NCBI RefSeq assembly: GCF_000688375.1
Contig: NZ_JIAF01000004.1
Location: forward strand, 372,001-436,000
Length of the DNA: 64,000 bases
Direction: 5' to 3'
Source: Prevotella sp. HUN102
GTDB taxonomy: Bacteria > Bacteroidota > Bacteroidia > Bacteroidales > Bacteroidaceae
Position 1 is the first letter of the stretch, and every line of letters starts with the position of its first letter. A program made the translations under genes and the position numbers. The notes beneath the pieces were generated by a model. The model had not been told where the DNA came from. It did no database searches and saw only the letters and a list, made by a program, of their open reading frames with translations. This document shows, one piece after another, positions 43,295 through 51,688 of the stretch.

Positions 43295-45054
43295 TCTTCT
43301 ATGTATTTCTTCAATTCAATCTTTCGCTTCAATGTTGCGCTCGTGTTCCCCTTATCAAGCGATTGCTGCCAAAACTCTATTGCCTTGTCCTGTTCGCCTG
43401 CCTGAAAATAGATGTCGCCGGCGTGTTCCAACACCACATTTCCTACTGTTGAATCGTTTTTCAGTGCTTCGTCGATATAGATTTTAGCCTCCTGATATCG
43501 TTCCTGTAAGAAAAGAATCCAAGCATAAGTATCGAGGAAAGTGCTGTTTGTAGGCTCGGCCTTGACCGTTTTGTAGCTCATCCGCTCGGCCTTGTCGAGT
43601 TGTTCTTTCCTCAAACTCAGGTAATAGGCATAGTTATTGAGTGCTCCTATGTTATCAGGTTTCCATTGCAAACAACTGTCGTAGGCCTCGAATGCGTCGC
43701 TGTCCATTCCCTTTTCGTGGAGAATATCGCCCATAAGGGCATAAAAGTCTGCAACAATATTCGGGTCGCTGCCGGGTTTTATCTGCGCAACGCCCTTTCT
43801 GAAGGTCTGCAAGGCTGCATCATTGTCCTTCTTCATAAACTGGGCGAACCCTTGGAAATAGTAGAATGCCATTTCTTCGGGGTTGTATTCCTGAGCTGGG
43901 CGCGATATTTCGATTACCTTATCGTATTCGCCGGCATCCCAAATGTTCTGAATCAAGGCTATTCGTGCGCGGGAATTATCGGGTTCCACCTCTATTGCTT
44001 CCTCATAAACCTTGTTCACAACCGAATCGGGCGCATTCTGCAAGGACAGATAGGCAGCCTTCATCAGCACAATATCGGCATCTTCCTGTGGCAAGGCAAG
44101 AACACGGTCGAAGAGTTTCATTACTTCTGCATTGTTCCTGTTGCCATTTCCCTGATTCTCCATTATGACCTGACGCAGCAAAGCCATCTTTGTTTCCTTG
44201 TCGGTCTTCTTTGCCTGAAGGATTTTTTCGGTCAGTTCATCAACCGTCTTCTCATCCTTGGCATCTCGGTAATAGTCGAGCAGCGACAACTGTGCATACA
44301 CGTTGTCGGACTCTTCTTTCAAAACTTCCTTATAGATTTTGAAAGCCTCTTTCTTCTTGCCGTTCTGGAAGAGCCAGTTTCCGAGCATTACCTTGTAGTT
44401 CAGTTCCAACGAGTGCTTTTCCACGAGTGAAAGGAGTTCTGCCTGTTCCTTCTTCTTGTCGCCCATCTGCTCATAGAGTTGCATCTTCGAGAGTGAAATC
44501 TGCTCGTTGCTGCCCTCAAGAAGTTCAAGACGGTCGAGCATTTCCACCATTTTCTTGTGATTGTTCTGCGAACCATACAGCTGATAGAGAATCTGAATCA
44601 CGTCTTCCCGTGCCTTGTTGGTCGTGTATAGACGTTCGTATGCGTCCAAAGCCTGCTCGTAATCCGATTGCGTGATGTAGAATTGTCCCATCTTCTCCAG
44701 ATAAGTGGAGTTTTCGGGGTCGAGTTCAGCGGCCTTCTCAAAATGGATTCGAGCTTGTTTGGAGTCCTTCATATCCATATAGAAGCCTGCCAACTGATAG
44801 TAGACTTCCGGTGCTTTCGGGTTAATGTCGCGGGCGTGTCGGAGCAAATCGAAGGCAGCTCCCATATTTCCCACCTCCTGTTGTCGGATGGCTTCAAGGA
44901 AGAAATAGTTGTAACGGCGCAAATCTTCTTTTGGAATTGCGAGCATTGGGGCGGCAAGCATTGTCAGCAGAGTGGCAAGGACCGTCTTCCTGATGATTTT
45001 TTTATATTTGATTTTCAACCTTTTATATTTGTTTCTCTGTCTATGTTCTTCCAA
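43291..45054 (-). CDS. tetratricopeptide-repeat protein
   Basis: A 587-residue protein with a hydrophobic N-terminal segment (VLATLLTMLAAPMLAIP, about 25-41), a signal peptide after a basic stretch, and about a dozen TPR units of 34 residues (ARIHFEKAAELDPENSTYLE; AFEAYDSCLQWKPDNIGALN). TPR scaffolds hold protein complexes; here it is probably periplasmic and works with the two envelope proteins encoded next to it. The order dut-TPR-DUF4292-EnvC is conserved in Bacteroidales. Confidence 0.87.
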   Translation of the reverse strand: MEEHRQRNKYKRLKIKYKKIIRKTVLATLLTMLAAPMLAIPKEDLRRYNYFFLEAIRQQEVGNMGAAFDLLRHARDINPKAPEVYYQLAGFYMDMKDSKQARIHFEKAAELDPENSTYLEKMGQFYITQSDYEQALDAYERLYTTNKAREDVIQILYQLYGSQNNHKKMVEMLDRLELLEGSNEQISLSKMQLYEQMGDKKKEQAELLSLVEKHSLELNYKVMLGNWLFQNGKKKEAFKIYKEVLKEESDNVYAQLSLLDYYRDAKDEKTVDELTEKILQAKKTDKETKMALLRQVIMENQGNGNRNNAEVMKLFDRVLALPQEDADIVLMKAAYLSLQNAPDSVVNKVYEEAIEVEPDNSRARIALIQNIWDAGEYDKVIEISRPAQEYNPEEMAFYYFQGFAQFMKKDNDAALQTFRKGVAQIKPGSDPNIVADFYALMGDILHEKGMDSDAFEAYDSCLQWKPDNIGALNNYAYYLSLRKEQLDKAERMSYKTVKAEPTNSTFLDTYAWILFLQERYQEAKIYIDEALKNDSTVGNVVLEHAGDIYFQAGEQDKAIEFWQQSLDKGNTSATLKRKIELKKYIEE

Positions 45055-45079
45055 ATAACAGGCAGCTTCGTGATGTTTC

Positions 45080-45517
45080 CTACTTTACACCCGTGTGTCC
45101 GTAGCCACCTGCACCTCTTTCCGTCTCATCAAGCACTTCCACTTCTTCAAATTCTGCCTGTTCGTGTCGGGCAATCACAAGCTGTGCAATGCGTTCTCCG
45201 GCGTTGATGACAAAGTCTTCGCTTGAGAAATTAATGAGTAACACCATAATTTCGCCACGATAATCTGCATCGACCGTGCCCGGAGTGTTGAGCACGGTTA
45301 TACCATATTTCAACGCCAGTCCACTTCTTGGGCGCACCTGTGCCTCGAAACCAACTGGTAAAGCTATGTGCAATCCAGTCGGAACAAGCTTTCTTTCCAT
45401 CGGATGGAGGGTTATCGGACTGTCGATATTTGCACGGAGATCCATTCCCGCACTCTGCGATGTGGCGTAGGCAGGCAATGGTTGCCCACCTTTATTTACT
45501 ACTTTTATCTTGATCAT
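45080..45517 (-). CDS. dut: dUTP diphosphatase
   Basis: A 145-residue trimeric dUTPase hydrolysing dUTP to dUMP. The five motifs are visible: SAGMDLRA (I), [12 protein letters not shown] (II), [14 protein letters not shown] (III), AGERIAQLV (IV) and the C-terminal [10 protein letters not shown] (V). An upstream ATG at 45547 overlaps the -7 box TATTTTTG (45535-45542), so 45517 is the start. It heads the envelope operon, 25 bases before the TPR gene. Confidence 0.95.
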   Translation of the reverse strand: MIKIKVVNKGGQPLPAYATSQSAGMDLRANIDSPITLHPMERKLVPTGLHIALPVGFEAQVRPRSGLALKYGITVLNTPGTVDADYRGEIMVLLINFSSEDFVINAGERIAQLVIARHEQAEFEEVEVLDETERGAGGYGHTGVK

Positions 45518-45638
45518 TTCTATATAATAATGTGCAAAAATAATCATTTATACGCACATAGATGAATTTTCCTATGTAAAAAGCCCTAATTTAGCCAATT
45601 TTAATTACTTTTGCGTAAGATATTTTTTGAGTTTACAA

Positions 45639-46979
45639 ATGATGTATTGGCAAAAACTAATCTCCAACAAACGGCTCGGGCAGGAAGACCGACACGCACT
45701 AAGACACGACGACAGGTCGGAATTCAAGCGGGACAGCGACCGTTTGATTTATTCTGCGCCTTTCCGTAGGCTTCAAAACAAGACACAGGTGTTCCCTTTA
45801 CCGGGTAGTGTCTTCGTTCATAACCGACTGACGCATTCGCTCGAAGTGGCTTCTTTGGGCAAATCGCTGGGCGACGACGTGGCAAGACAGCTCGTAAAGA
45901 AGCATCCTGAACTGTCAGGGACGCTCTTTGAAGAGATAGGAACCATCGTTCAGACGGCCTGCTACGCCCACGATATGGGAAATCCTCCGTTCGGACATAG
46001 TGGAGAAAAAGCCATTCAGGCATTTTTCACGGAAGGCCCGGGACGAGATATTCAGGCGAAAGTAAGTCCGAGGTTTTGGTCTGACATAACACACTTTGAA
46101 GGAAATGCGAATGCTTTCCGACTTCTCACACACAAATTCCTCGGACGGCGGGAAGGAGGTTTCGTAATGACGTATTCCACGTTGGCGAGCATTGTGAAAT
46201 ATCCTTTCTCTTCTGCGCTTGCAGGCAGCCACGGCAAGTTCGGATTCTTTGAAACGGAAGCTGAAACGTACAGGAAGATTGCCGATGAATTGGGCATTAT
46301 CTGCAGAAAAACCTCAGAAAATGGTTTTGAATACATGCGCCATCCACTCGTTTATCTGATGGAAGCTGCCGATGATATCTGCTATGAGATTATGGACATC
46401 GAGGATTCACACAAACTTAAACTGCTTTCATTTGAGGAAACGTCTGAACTGTTGCTTGGATTCTTCGACGAGGAAACGAAGAAGAAAATCAGAGATCGCA
46501 TTGTAGAGGAAGGTGTAACCGACAAGAACGAGCAAATAGTGTATTTCAGAGCCTGCGCCGTAGGCCGACTCGAAGCTGATTGCGTGAATGTCTTTGTTGA
46601 GAATGAGGAAGCCATCCTCAACGGTACGTTTGAAGGTTCACTCATCGACCATATTCCGGAACTTCAAAGAAAAAACTATAAGCATTGCTCAAAGGTTTCT
46701 ATCGAGAAGATCTACCGAAGCAAAACCGTCTTGGACGTGGAATTGTCGGGTTACAAGATTATGGAAACACTGATGGAAGCACTCATCGGTGCTGCCGTAG
46801 AACCTGAAAAGTTCCACAGCAAGCAACTCATTCGCCGCTTTTCGAGCCAATACGACATCCAAAACCCGAATCTTGAAGACAGAATTATGGCAGTTATAGA
46901 CTATATCAGTGGTATGACCGATATCTACGCATTGGACATTTATCAGAAAATAAACGGTATAAGCCTGCCGATTGTCTGA
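45639..46979 (+). CDS. dgt: deoxyguanosinetriphosphate triphosphohydrolase
   Basis: A 446-residue HD-domain enzyme that removes triphosphate from dGTP (and perhaps other dNTPs). Metal-binding residues are in HNRLTHSLEV and the HD pair in CYAHDMGNPPFGHSGE; RDSDRLIYSAPFRRLQNKTQV is typical of the family. Divergent from dut, another dNTP-pool enzyme, with which it shares a 120-base control region; its -7 box is TACTTTTG (45606-45613). ATG 45639 is followed immediately by a second ATG. Confidence 0.93.
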   Translation: MMYWQKLISNKRLGQEDRHALRHDDRSEFKRDSDRLIYSAPFRRLQNKTQVFPLPGSVFVHNRLTHSLEVASLGKSLGDDVARQLVKKHPELSGTLFEEIGTIVQTACYAHDMGNPPFGHSGEKAIQAFFTEGPGRDIQAKVSPRFWSDITHFEGNANAFRLLTHKFLGRREGGFVMTYSTLASIVKYPFSSALAGSHGKFGFFETEAETYRKIADELGIICRKTSENGFEYMRHPLVYLMEAADDICYEIMDIEDSHKLKLLSFEETSELLLGFFDEETKKKIRDRIVEEGVTDKNEQIVYFRACAVGRLEADCVNVFVENEEAILNGTFEGSLIDHIPELQRKNYKHCSKVSIEKIYRSKTVLDVELSGYKIMETLMEALIGAAVEPEKFHSKQLIRRFSSQYDIQNPNLEDRIMAVIDYISGMTDIYALDIYQKINGISLPIV

Positions 46980-47186
46980 CAAGCAGCAACAAGAACGGCA
47001 AGAATGGAAGAGTTTCCGTGCAGCATCGCGTGTGAAAGCACAATAAACACAGCGGACTTCTCTAAAAATCTGTTGCAAGTATCCATCCCTTACTTTTCAA
47101 GCAATTTGCAACAGCTTTGCAAAAGTACATCAAAAAAAGGGCTTATCCAAAAAATCTGAAGAAAAAAAACAGGTATTTTAAAGACA

Positions 47187-48182
47187 ATGGAAAATCAATA
47201 TCAGAAGACGTTTCCCGAACTGATGGCTGGCAAAAAGATTATCTACGTTCACGGATTTATGTCAGCCGGCTCTACTCATACGGCGCAGGTGTTGCGAGAC
47301 TGGATGCCTGAATGCACCGTCATCGCACCCGACCTTCCCATTCATCCCGAGGAGGCAATGGCTTTGCTCAAACAGCTTCAGCAAGAGGAGCATCCCGACC
47401 TCATCATCGGCACTTCAATGGGAGGTATGTACACGGAAATGCTCGATGGAACCGACAGAATTTGCGTCAATCCGGCATTTCAGATGGGTGCAACCATCAC
47501 AGAAAACAATATGATGGGCAAGCAGACGTTCCAAAATCCTCGTCAAGACGGAATACAGGAAATCATTGTAACGAAATCGTTGCAGAAGGAATACAGAGAT
47601 ATGACCGAGAACTGTTTCAAGAAGGTAACACCCGAAGAACAGAAACGCGTGTTCGGGCTTTTCGGCGATAACGATCCTGTGGTGCATACTTTCGATCTTT
47701 TCAAGGAACATTACCCACAAGCGATTCGCTTTCACGGCGAACACAGACTCACGGAAAAGATTATTTTCCACTATCTGATACCTCTGATACGCAAGATTGA
47801 CGACCGACAGGAAGGCCGTGAACGCAAAAGCGTGCTCATAGACTGGAATACCTTGACCGACAACTACGGCAAAGCAAAGTCAAGTCTTCACAAGGCCTAC
47901 GAGTTTCTTTTGGAAAACTACAATGTCTACTTCGTAGCACCGTCTCCAACCAACGACCATAAGTTCATCGACAATGTTCAAAACTGGATTGAAGACGTAT
48001 TCAGCGCGCCTGCTTGGAACCACGTTATCTTCACGAATCAGCCTCAACTGCTCTATGGGGACTATTATATTAATTCCGATGAAATCGACGATTTTATGGG
48101 CACTTCGCTGATTTTTGGAAGCGATGAATTTAAAACGTGGGAGGAAATAATTACTTATTTCGACCGATTAGGAGGACAATAG
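47187..48182 (+). CDS. YqiA-type alpha/beta hydrolase fused to a degenerate HAD 5'-nucleotidase domain
   Basis: A 331-residue two-domain protein. Residues 1-205 match the YqiA/YcfP esterase family: VHGF (21-24), nucleophile Ser77 in GTSMGGMY, Asp in GDNDPVV and His in FHGEHRL. Residues 210-331 resemble the 5'(3')-deoxyribonucleotidase (NT5C) HAD fold: VAPSPTNDHKFID, IFTNQPQLLYGDYYI, LIFGSDEFKTWEEI. The HAD entry motif reads LIDWNT, with Asn at the second catalytic Asp, so phosphatase activity is doubtful. It sits 47 bases before the helicase gene. Confidence 0.78.
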   Translation: MENQYQKTFPELMAGKKIIYVHGFMSAGSTHTAQVLRDWMPECTVIAPDLPIHPEEAMALLKQLQQEEHPDLIIGTSMGGMYTEMLDGTDRICVNPAFQMGATITENNMMGKQTFQNPRQDGIQEIIVTKSLQKEYRDMTENCFKKVTPEEQKRVFGLFGDNDPVVHTFDLFKEHYPQAIRFHGEHRLTEKIIFHYLIPLIRKIDDRQEGRERKSVLIDWNTLTDNYGKAKSSLHKAYEFLLENYNVYFVAPSPTNDHKFIDNVQNWIEDVFSAPAWNHVIFTNQPQLLYGDYYINSDEIDDFMGTSLIFGSDEFKTWEEIITYFDRLGGQ

Positions 48183-48229
48183 ACAGAAGAACATTCTCCT
48201 TTATAATATAACCGAGAGCCGTTTCAGAT

Positions 48230-51200
48230 ATGACTACTTCAGAAGAACTTTTCAATCGTATTCTTGAAATCCTTGAATATCCGGAAAATCAGCCGGAAGT
48301 TCAGAATCGTCTGCTGCACGAAGCATTGGTAATAGCCTGCCACGAAGGACTGAAAAGCACAAAACACGGCTTCGGAAATCTTTCGTCGCAAGTAGACTCT
48401 CTGTGCCATAGACACAAAATTTCACCACAAGACATCGTTGCCATCCATCTGATGCGACGACACAGCAACTCCATTGCCCCCATTCTTCCTGAAGACTTGG
48501 CCTACGACTGCCGTGCCTTGGCTATCTTCGTATCGGCTGTTTTCAACGAAAGCATCCCTTCCCGTCTCACGCTGAAACTCCCACGAATAGGCAGACGCAC
48601 GGCAAACATTCAGATTTCCAACTACCGATATATCCGTTGCACGGTGCGTTCGTGGGACAGCAGTACCATCAATGTAAGCGTGTTGAATCAGGACAGCAGC
48701 GAGGAAGAGCTCGTGGTGGACTACACCGACACGCCCGAATACATCGACCTGACCTACATCCGACCGATTCTCAGGCAGGGAATGCAGCTCAATCTGCTGG
48801 ATTGCAACGTTACCCGCAAACGAGTAGTGCCTCGAATCATCGTAGTCGAGCCTGATTTTCTCCTCGATATTTCTTCCATCGCAAACTGTTTTGAGGATTA
48901 CGGCCACCATCCATTGTCCTTTATGGTAAATCGGATGCAGACCCGCACCAACAGCAGGCATATTCTGCTCGGTAACTTTGCAGGTGCTGCACTCGACGAT
49001 ATAATCAACAACGACGATTACAGCATAGCCGACACTTTCAATGCGAATTTCAGAGACAAAGCATTGGACTTTGCCACCTGTCCCGGCTTCAATGGCGATG
49101 CATTCAAGCAAGATGCCCAACTTCAGGTTAGCAATATCGAAGAGATTGTGGCCGATATTTTCAAGACATACAATAAGGAAAAAGCCATCCTTGAGCCTTC
49201 TTTCGTCTGCGAACAACTCGGAATACAAGGCCGTGTAGACTTGATGACAACCGATTTCAAGCTGCTTGTTGAACAGAAATCAGGAAAGAACTACAACATT
49301 GAGCGAAAATGGCGCAACAGACACGGTTCGCTCCACGTGGAAAAGCACTACGTGCAGGTGCTGCTCTACTTCGGTATTCTGCAATACAATTTCAGACTGA
49401 GCGGAAAGAACACCGACATACGCCTGCTCTACTCGAAATATCCCCTCCCCGACGGTCTTTTAGAAGTAGAACCCTTGCAGAAACTGATGATGGAAGCCAT
49501 AAAATTCCGCAATCAGGTTGTGGCAACGGAATACTGGATAGCCGACAACGATTTCGCACGTCTCATCCCACAGCTCACTCCGAAAACGCTGCAAGTGACG
49601 AAAGACAACGATAAATTCTTCAAGGACTGGATACTTCCAAGACTTACCGAAACGCTCGCACCTCTCCACCGACTGTCGCCTTTGGAGAAGGCTTACTATT
49701 GCAGAATGACGCGTTTCGTCATCAAGGAACAGATTATCTCGAAAGTCGGGGTACAGGAAGGCACCGGCAGCAGTAATGCCGACCTGTGGAATATGCCCTT
49801 GGCAGGGAAGATAGAAACGGGAAACATCTATGTTGGACTTACAATTACCCGAAAAGAACAGAGCAAATCCTTTAACGGCTACGACACCATTACGCTGAAC
49901 GTCCCGGAACAGGGCGACGATTTCCTCCCAAATTTCCGTCGCGGCGATATGGTCTACCTCTATTCATATAAGAAAGGAGAAGAACCCGACGTGCGAAGGA
50001 GCATCCTCTTCAAAGGCTCGCTCGTGGAGATTCGCAGCAGGGAACTGATTGTACACCTCAACGACGGACAGCAGAACCCCGAAATCATCAGCGGCGGCCT
50101 TTTTGCTATCGAGCGGAGCGGCAGCGACATCACGACCTCGTCGGCCATCAACGGTCTGCACGGTTTCATCACAGCCAATGAAGACAGAAAACAACTACTG
50201 CTCGGGCAGCGCATTCCAACGAAAGACGAGACCCGACAACTCAGCCGGGAATACAACGAAACCCACGACAACATCATTCTCAAGGCAAAACAAGCCAATG
50301 ACTACTTTCTCCTCATCGGACCTCCGGGCACAGGAAAGACCTCAATGGCACTACAATATCTCGTGAGAGAACTCATCATCGACCCCTCTTCCTCGTCTTC
50401 CGAACAGGGAGGCGTGGCTCTACTGCTCTCCTACACCAACCGTGCCGTGGACGAAATCTGCGGCATGCTTTCCGACAATAGCATCAACTATATCAGAATG
50501 GGGAACGAATTCAGTTGCGACCAACGGTTCAAAGACCATCTTTTGTCGCACGCAATCGAAGAGAATCCCACCCTCGAGAGCATCAGAAAGACACTCGATG
50601 AAACGAAAATCATCGTCAGCACCACTTCCTATCTGGCAAGTCATCCCTTCATCTTCAACATCAAGCACTTCGATATTGCCATCATCGACGAAGCCAGTCA
50701 GATACTGGAACCAAACATCATCGGTATTCTCTCGGCACATATCAACGGAACGCAATGCATCGACAAGTTTATCCTCATCGGCGATCACAAACAGTTGCCG
50801 GCAGTAGTGCAGCAAGATCAGGAGGAAGCAGCCATCAACGAGCCAATTCTAAAGAATATCCAGCTCGACAGTTGTGCCAACTCCCTCTTTGAACGCCTTA
50901 TCAGAACCGAAAGGGCAGCCGGAAGAACGGATTTCATCGGCACGCTGCGCAAGCAGGGACGTATGCACCCCGACATTGCAGCCTTCCCGAATGAGAAATT
51001 CTACTTCCGCGAACAACTGGAATGTGTTCCCCTGAAGCATCAGACAGAGGAAAATCTTTCCTATAATGCGCCTTCCGAAGACGCAATGGAGGACTTTCTG
51101 AAAGCACACAGAATGATTTTCATTCCTTCAAAATTCTGCAAGAAACCTGCCGTTTCTGAGAAAGTAAATACCGACGAGGCAAAAATAGTAAGCGATATAA

Positions 51201-51622
51201 TTCGCCGTCTCCACCGACAGATGCGGGAATCGTTCAATCCCCAAAAGTCGATTGGCGTCATTGTGCCCTATCGCAACCAAATAGCGATGATAAGAAAAGA
51301 ACTCGAAAAGCTGAACATTCCCGAACTGGAACAAATCAGTATTGACACCGTAGAGCGTTTTCAGGGCAGCCAGCGCGATGTAATCATCTACTCCTTTACC
51401 ATTCAGAACCACTTCCAACTGGAGTTTCTTACCGCCAACACCTTCATCGAGGACGGGAAAGAGATAGACCGTAAGCTCAATGTTGCCATCACGCGTGCCC
51501 GAAAGCAACTCATCCTCACAGGAAACGAACCTACACTTCGGCAAAACGGATTGTTCGCAGAGTTGATAGATTTCATAACAGAGCGGGGCGGAAAGGCGAG
51601 CTACGCCATGCAGTATGTTTAG
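48230..51622 (+). CDS. Dna2-like protein: PD-(D/E)xK nuclease plus superfamily 1 helicase
   Basis: An 1130-residue protein. The middle (about 270-400) contains a Cas4/RecB-type nuclease motif (GRVDLMTTDFKLLVEQKSGK, with D and ExK). The C-terminal half is an SF1 helicase: Walker A IGPPGTGKTS, Walker B IIDEASQ, motif III IGDHKQLPAVV, motif V VERFQGSQRDV and motif VI VAITRARKQL, related to Dna2 and Upf1. Processing of DNA ends or flaps is likely. The N-terminal 250 residues are unassigned. It may be co-transcribed with the gene upstream; a defence role is possible but unproven. Confidence 0.87.
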   Translation: MTTSEELFNRILEILEYPENQPEVQNRLLHEALVIACHEGLKSTKHGFGNLSSQVDSLCHRHKISPQDIVAIHLMRRHSNSIAPILPEDLAYDCRALAIFVSAVFNESIPSRLTLKLPRIGRRTANIQISNYRYIRCTVRSWDSSTINVSVLNQDSSEEELVVDYTDTPEYIDLTYIRPILRQGMQLNLLDCNVTRKRVVPRIIVVEPDFLLDISSIANCFEDYGHHPLSFMVNRMQTRTNSRHILLGNFAGAALDDIINNDDYSIADTFNANFRDKALDFATCPGFNGDAFKQDAQLQVSNIEEIVADIFKTYNKEKAILEPSFVCEQLGIQGRVDLMTTDFKLLVEQKSGKNYNIERKWRNRHGSLHVEKHYVQVLLYFGILQYNFRLSGKNTDIRLLYSKYPLPDGLLEVEPLQKLMMEAIKFRNQVVATEYWIADNDFARLIPQLTPKTLQVTKDNDKFFKDWILPRLTETLAPLHRLSPLEKAYYCRMTRFVIKEQIISKVGVQEGTGSSNADLWNMPLAGKIETGNIYVGLTITRKEQSKSFNGYDTITLNVPEQGDDFLPNFRRGDMVYLYSYKKGEEPDVRRSILFKGSLVEIRSRELIVHLNDGQQNPEIISGGLFAIERSGSDITTSSAINGLHGFITANEDRKQLLLGQRIPTKDETRQLSREYNETHDNIILKAKQANDYFLLIGPPGTGKTSMALQYLVRELIIDPSSSSSEQGGVALLLSYTNRAVDEICGMLSDNSINYIRMGNEFSCDQRFKDHLLSHAIEENPTLESIRKTLDETKIIVSTTSYLASHPFIFNIKHFDIAIIDEASQILEPNIIGILSAHINGTQCIDKFILIGDHKQLPAVVQQDQEEAAINEPILKNIQLDSCANSLFERLIRTERAAGRTDFIGTLRKQGRMHPDIAAFPNEKFYFREQLECVPLKHQTEENLSYNAPSEDAMEDFLKAHRMIFIPSKFCKKPAVSEKVNTDEAKIVSDIIRRLHRQMRESFNPQKSIGVIVPYRNQIAMIRKELEKLNIPELEQISIDTVERFQGSQRDVIIYSFTIQNHFQLEFLTANTFIEDGKEIDRKLNVAITRARKQLILTGNEPTLRQNGLFAELIDFITERGGKASYAMQYV

Positions 51623-51634
51623 AAATGGAAACGG

Positions 51635-51672
51635 ATCAGAATCTGTAAACTCAAAAAAATGATTCTGATTAA
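51635..51672. terminator. weak hairpin terminator between convergent genes
   Basis: ATCAGAATC at about 51638 pairs with GATTCTGAT near 51661-51669 across a 14-base loop; T-rich sequence follows. Confidence 0.4.
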
Positions 51673-51688
51673 GAAACTTTATTTCCTT

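Noticed and set aside
48230..51622. Claiming a defence island with the restriction-modification system
   Set aside because: The two loci are 25 kb apart, separated by housekeeping genes, with no integrase or shared repeats marking an island.
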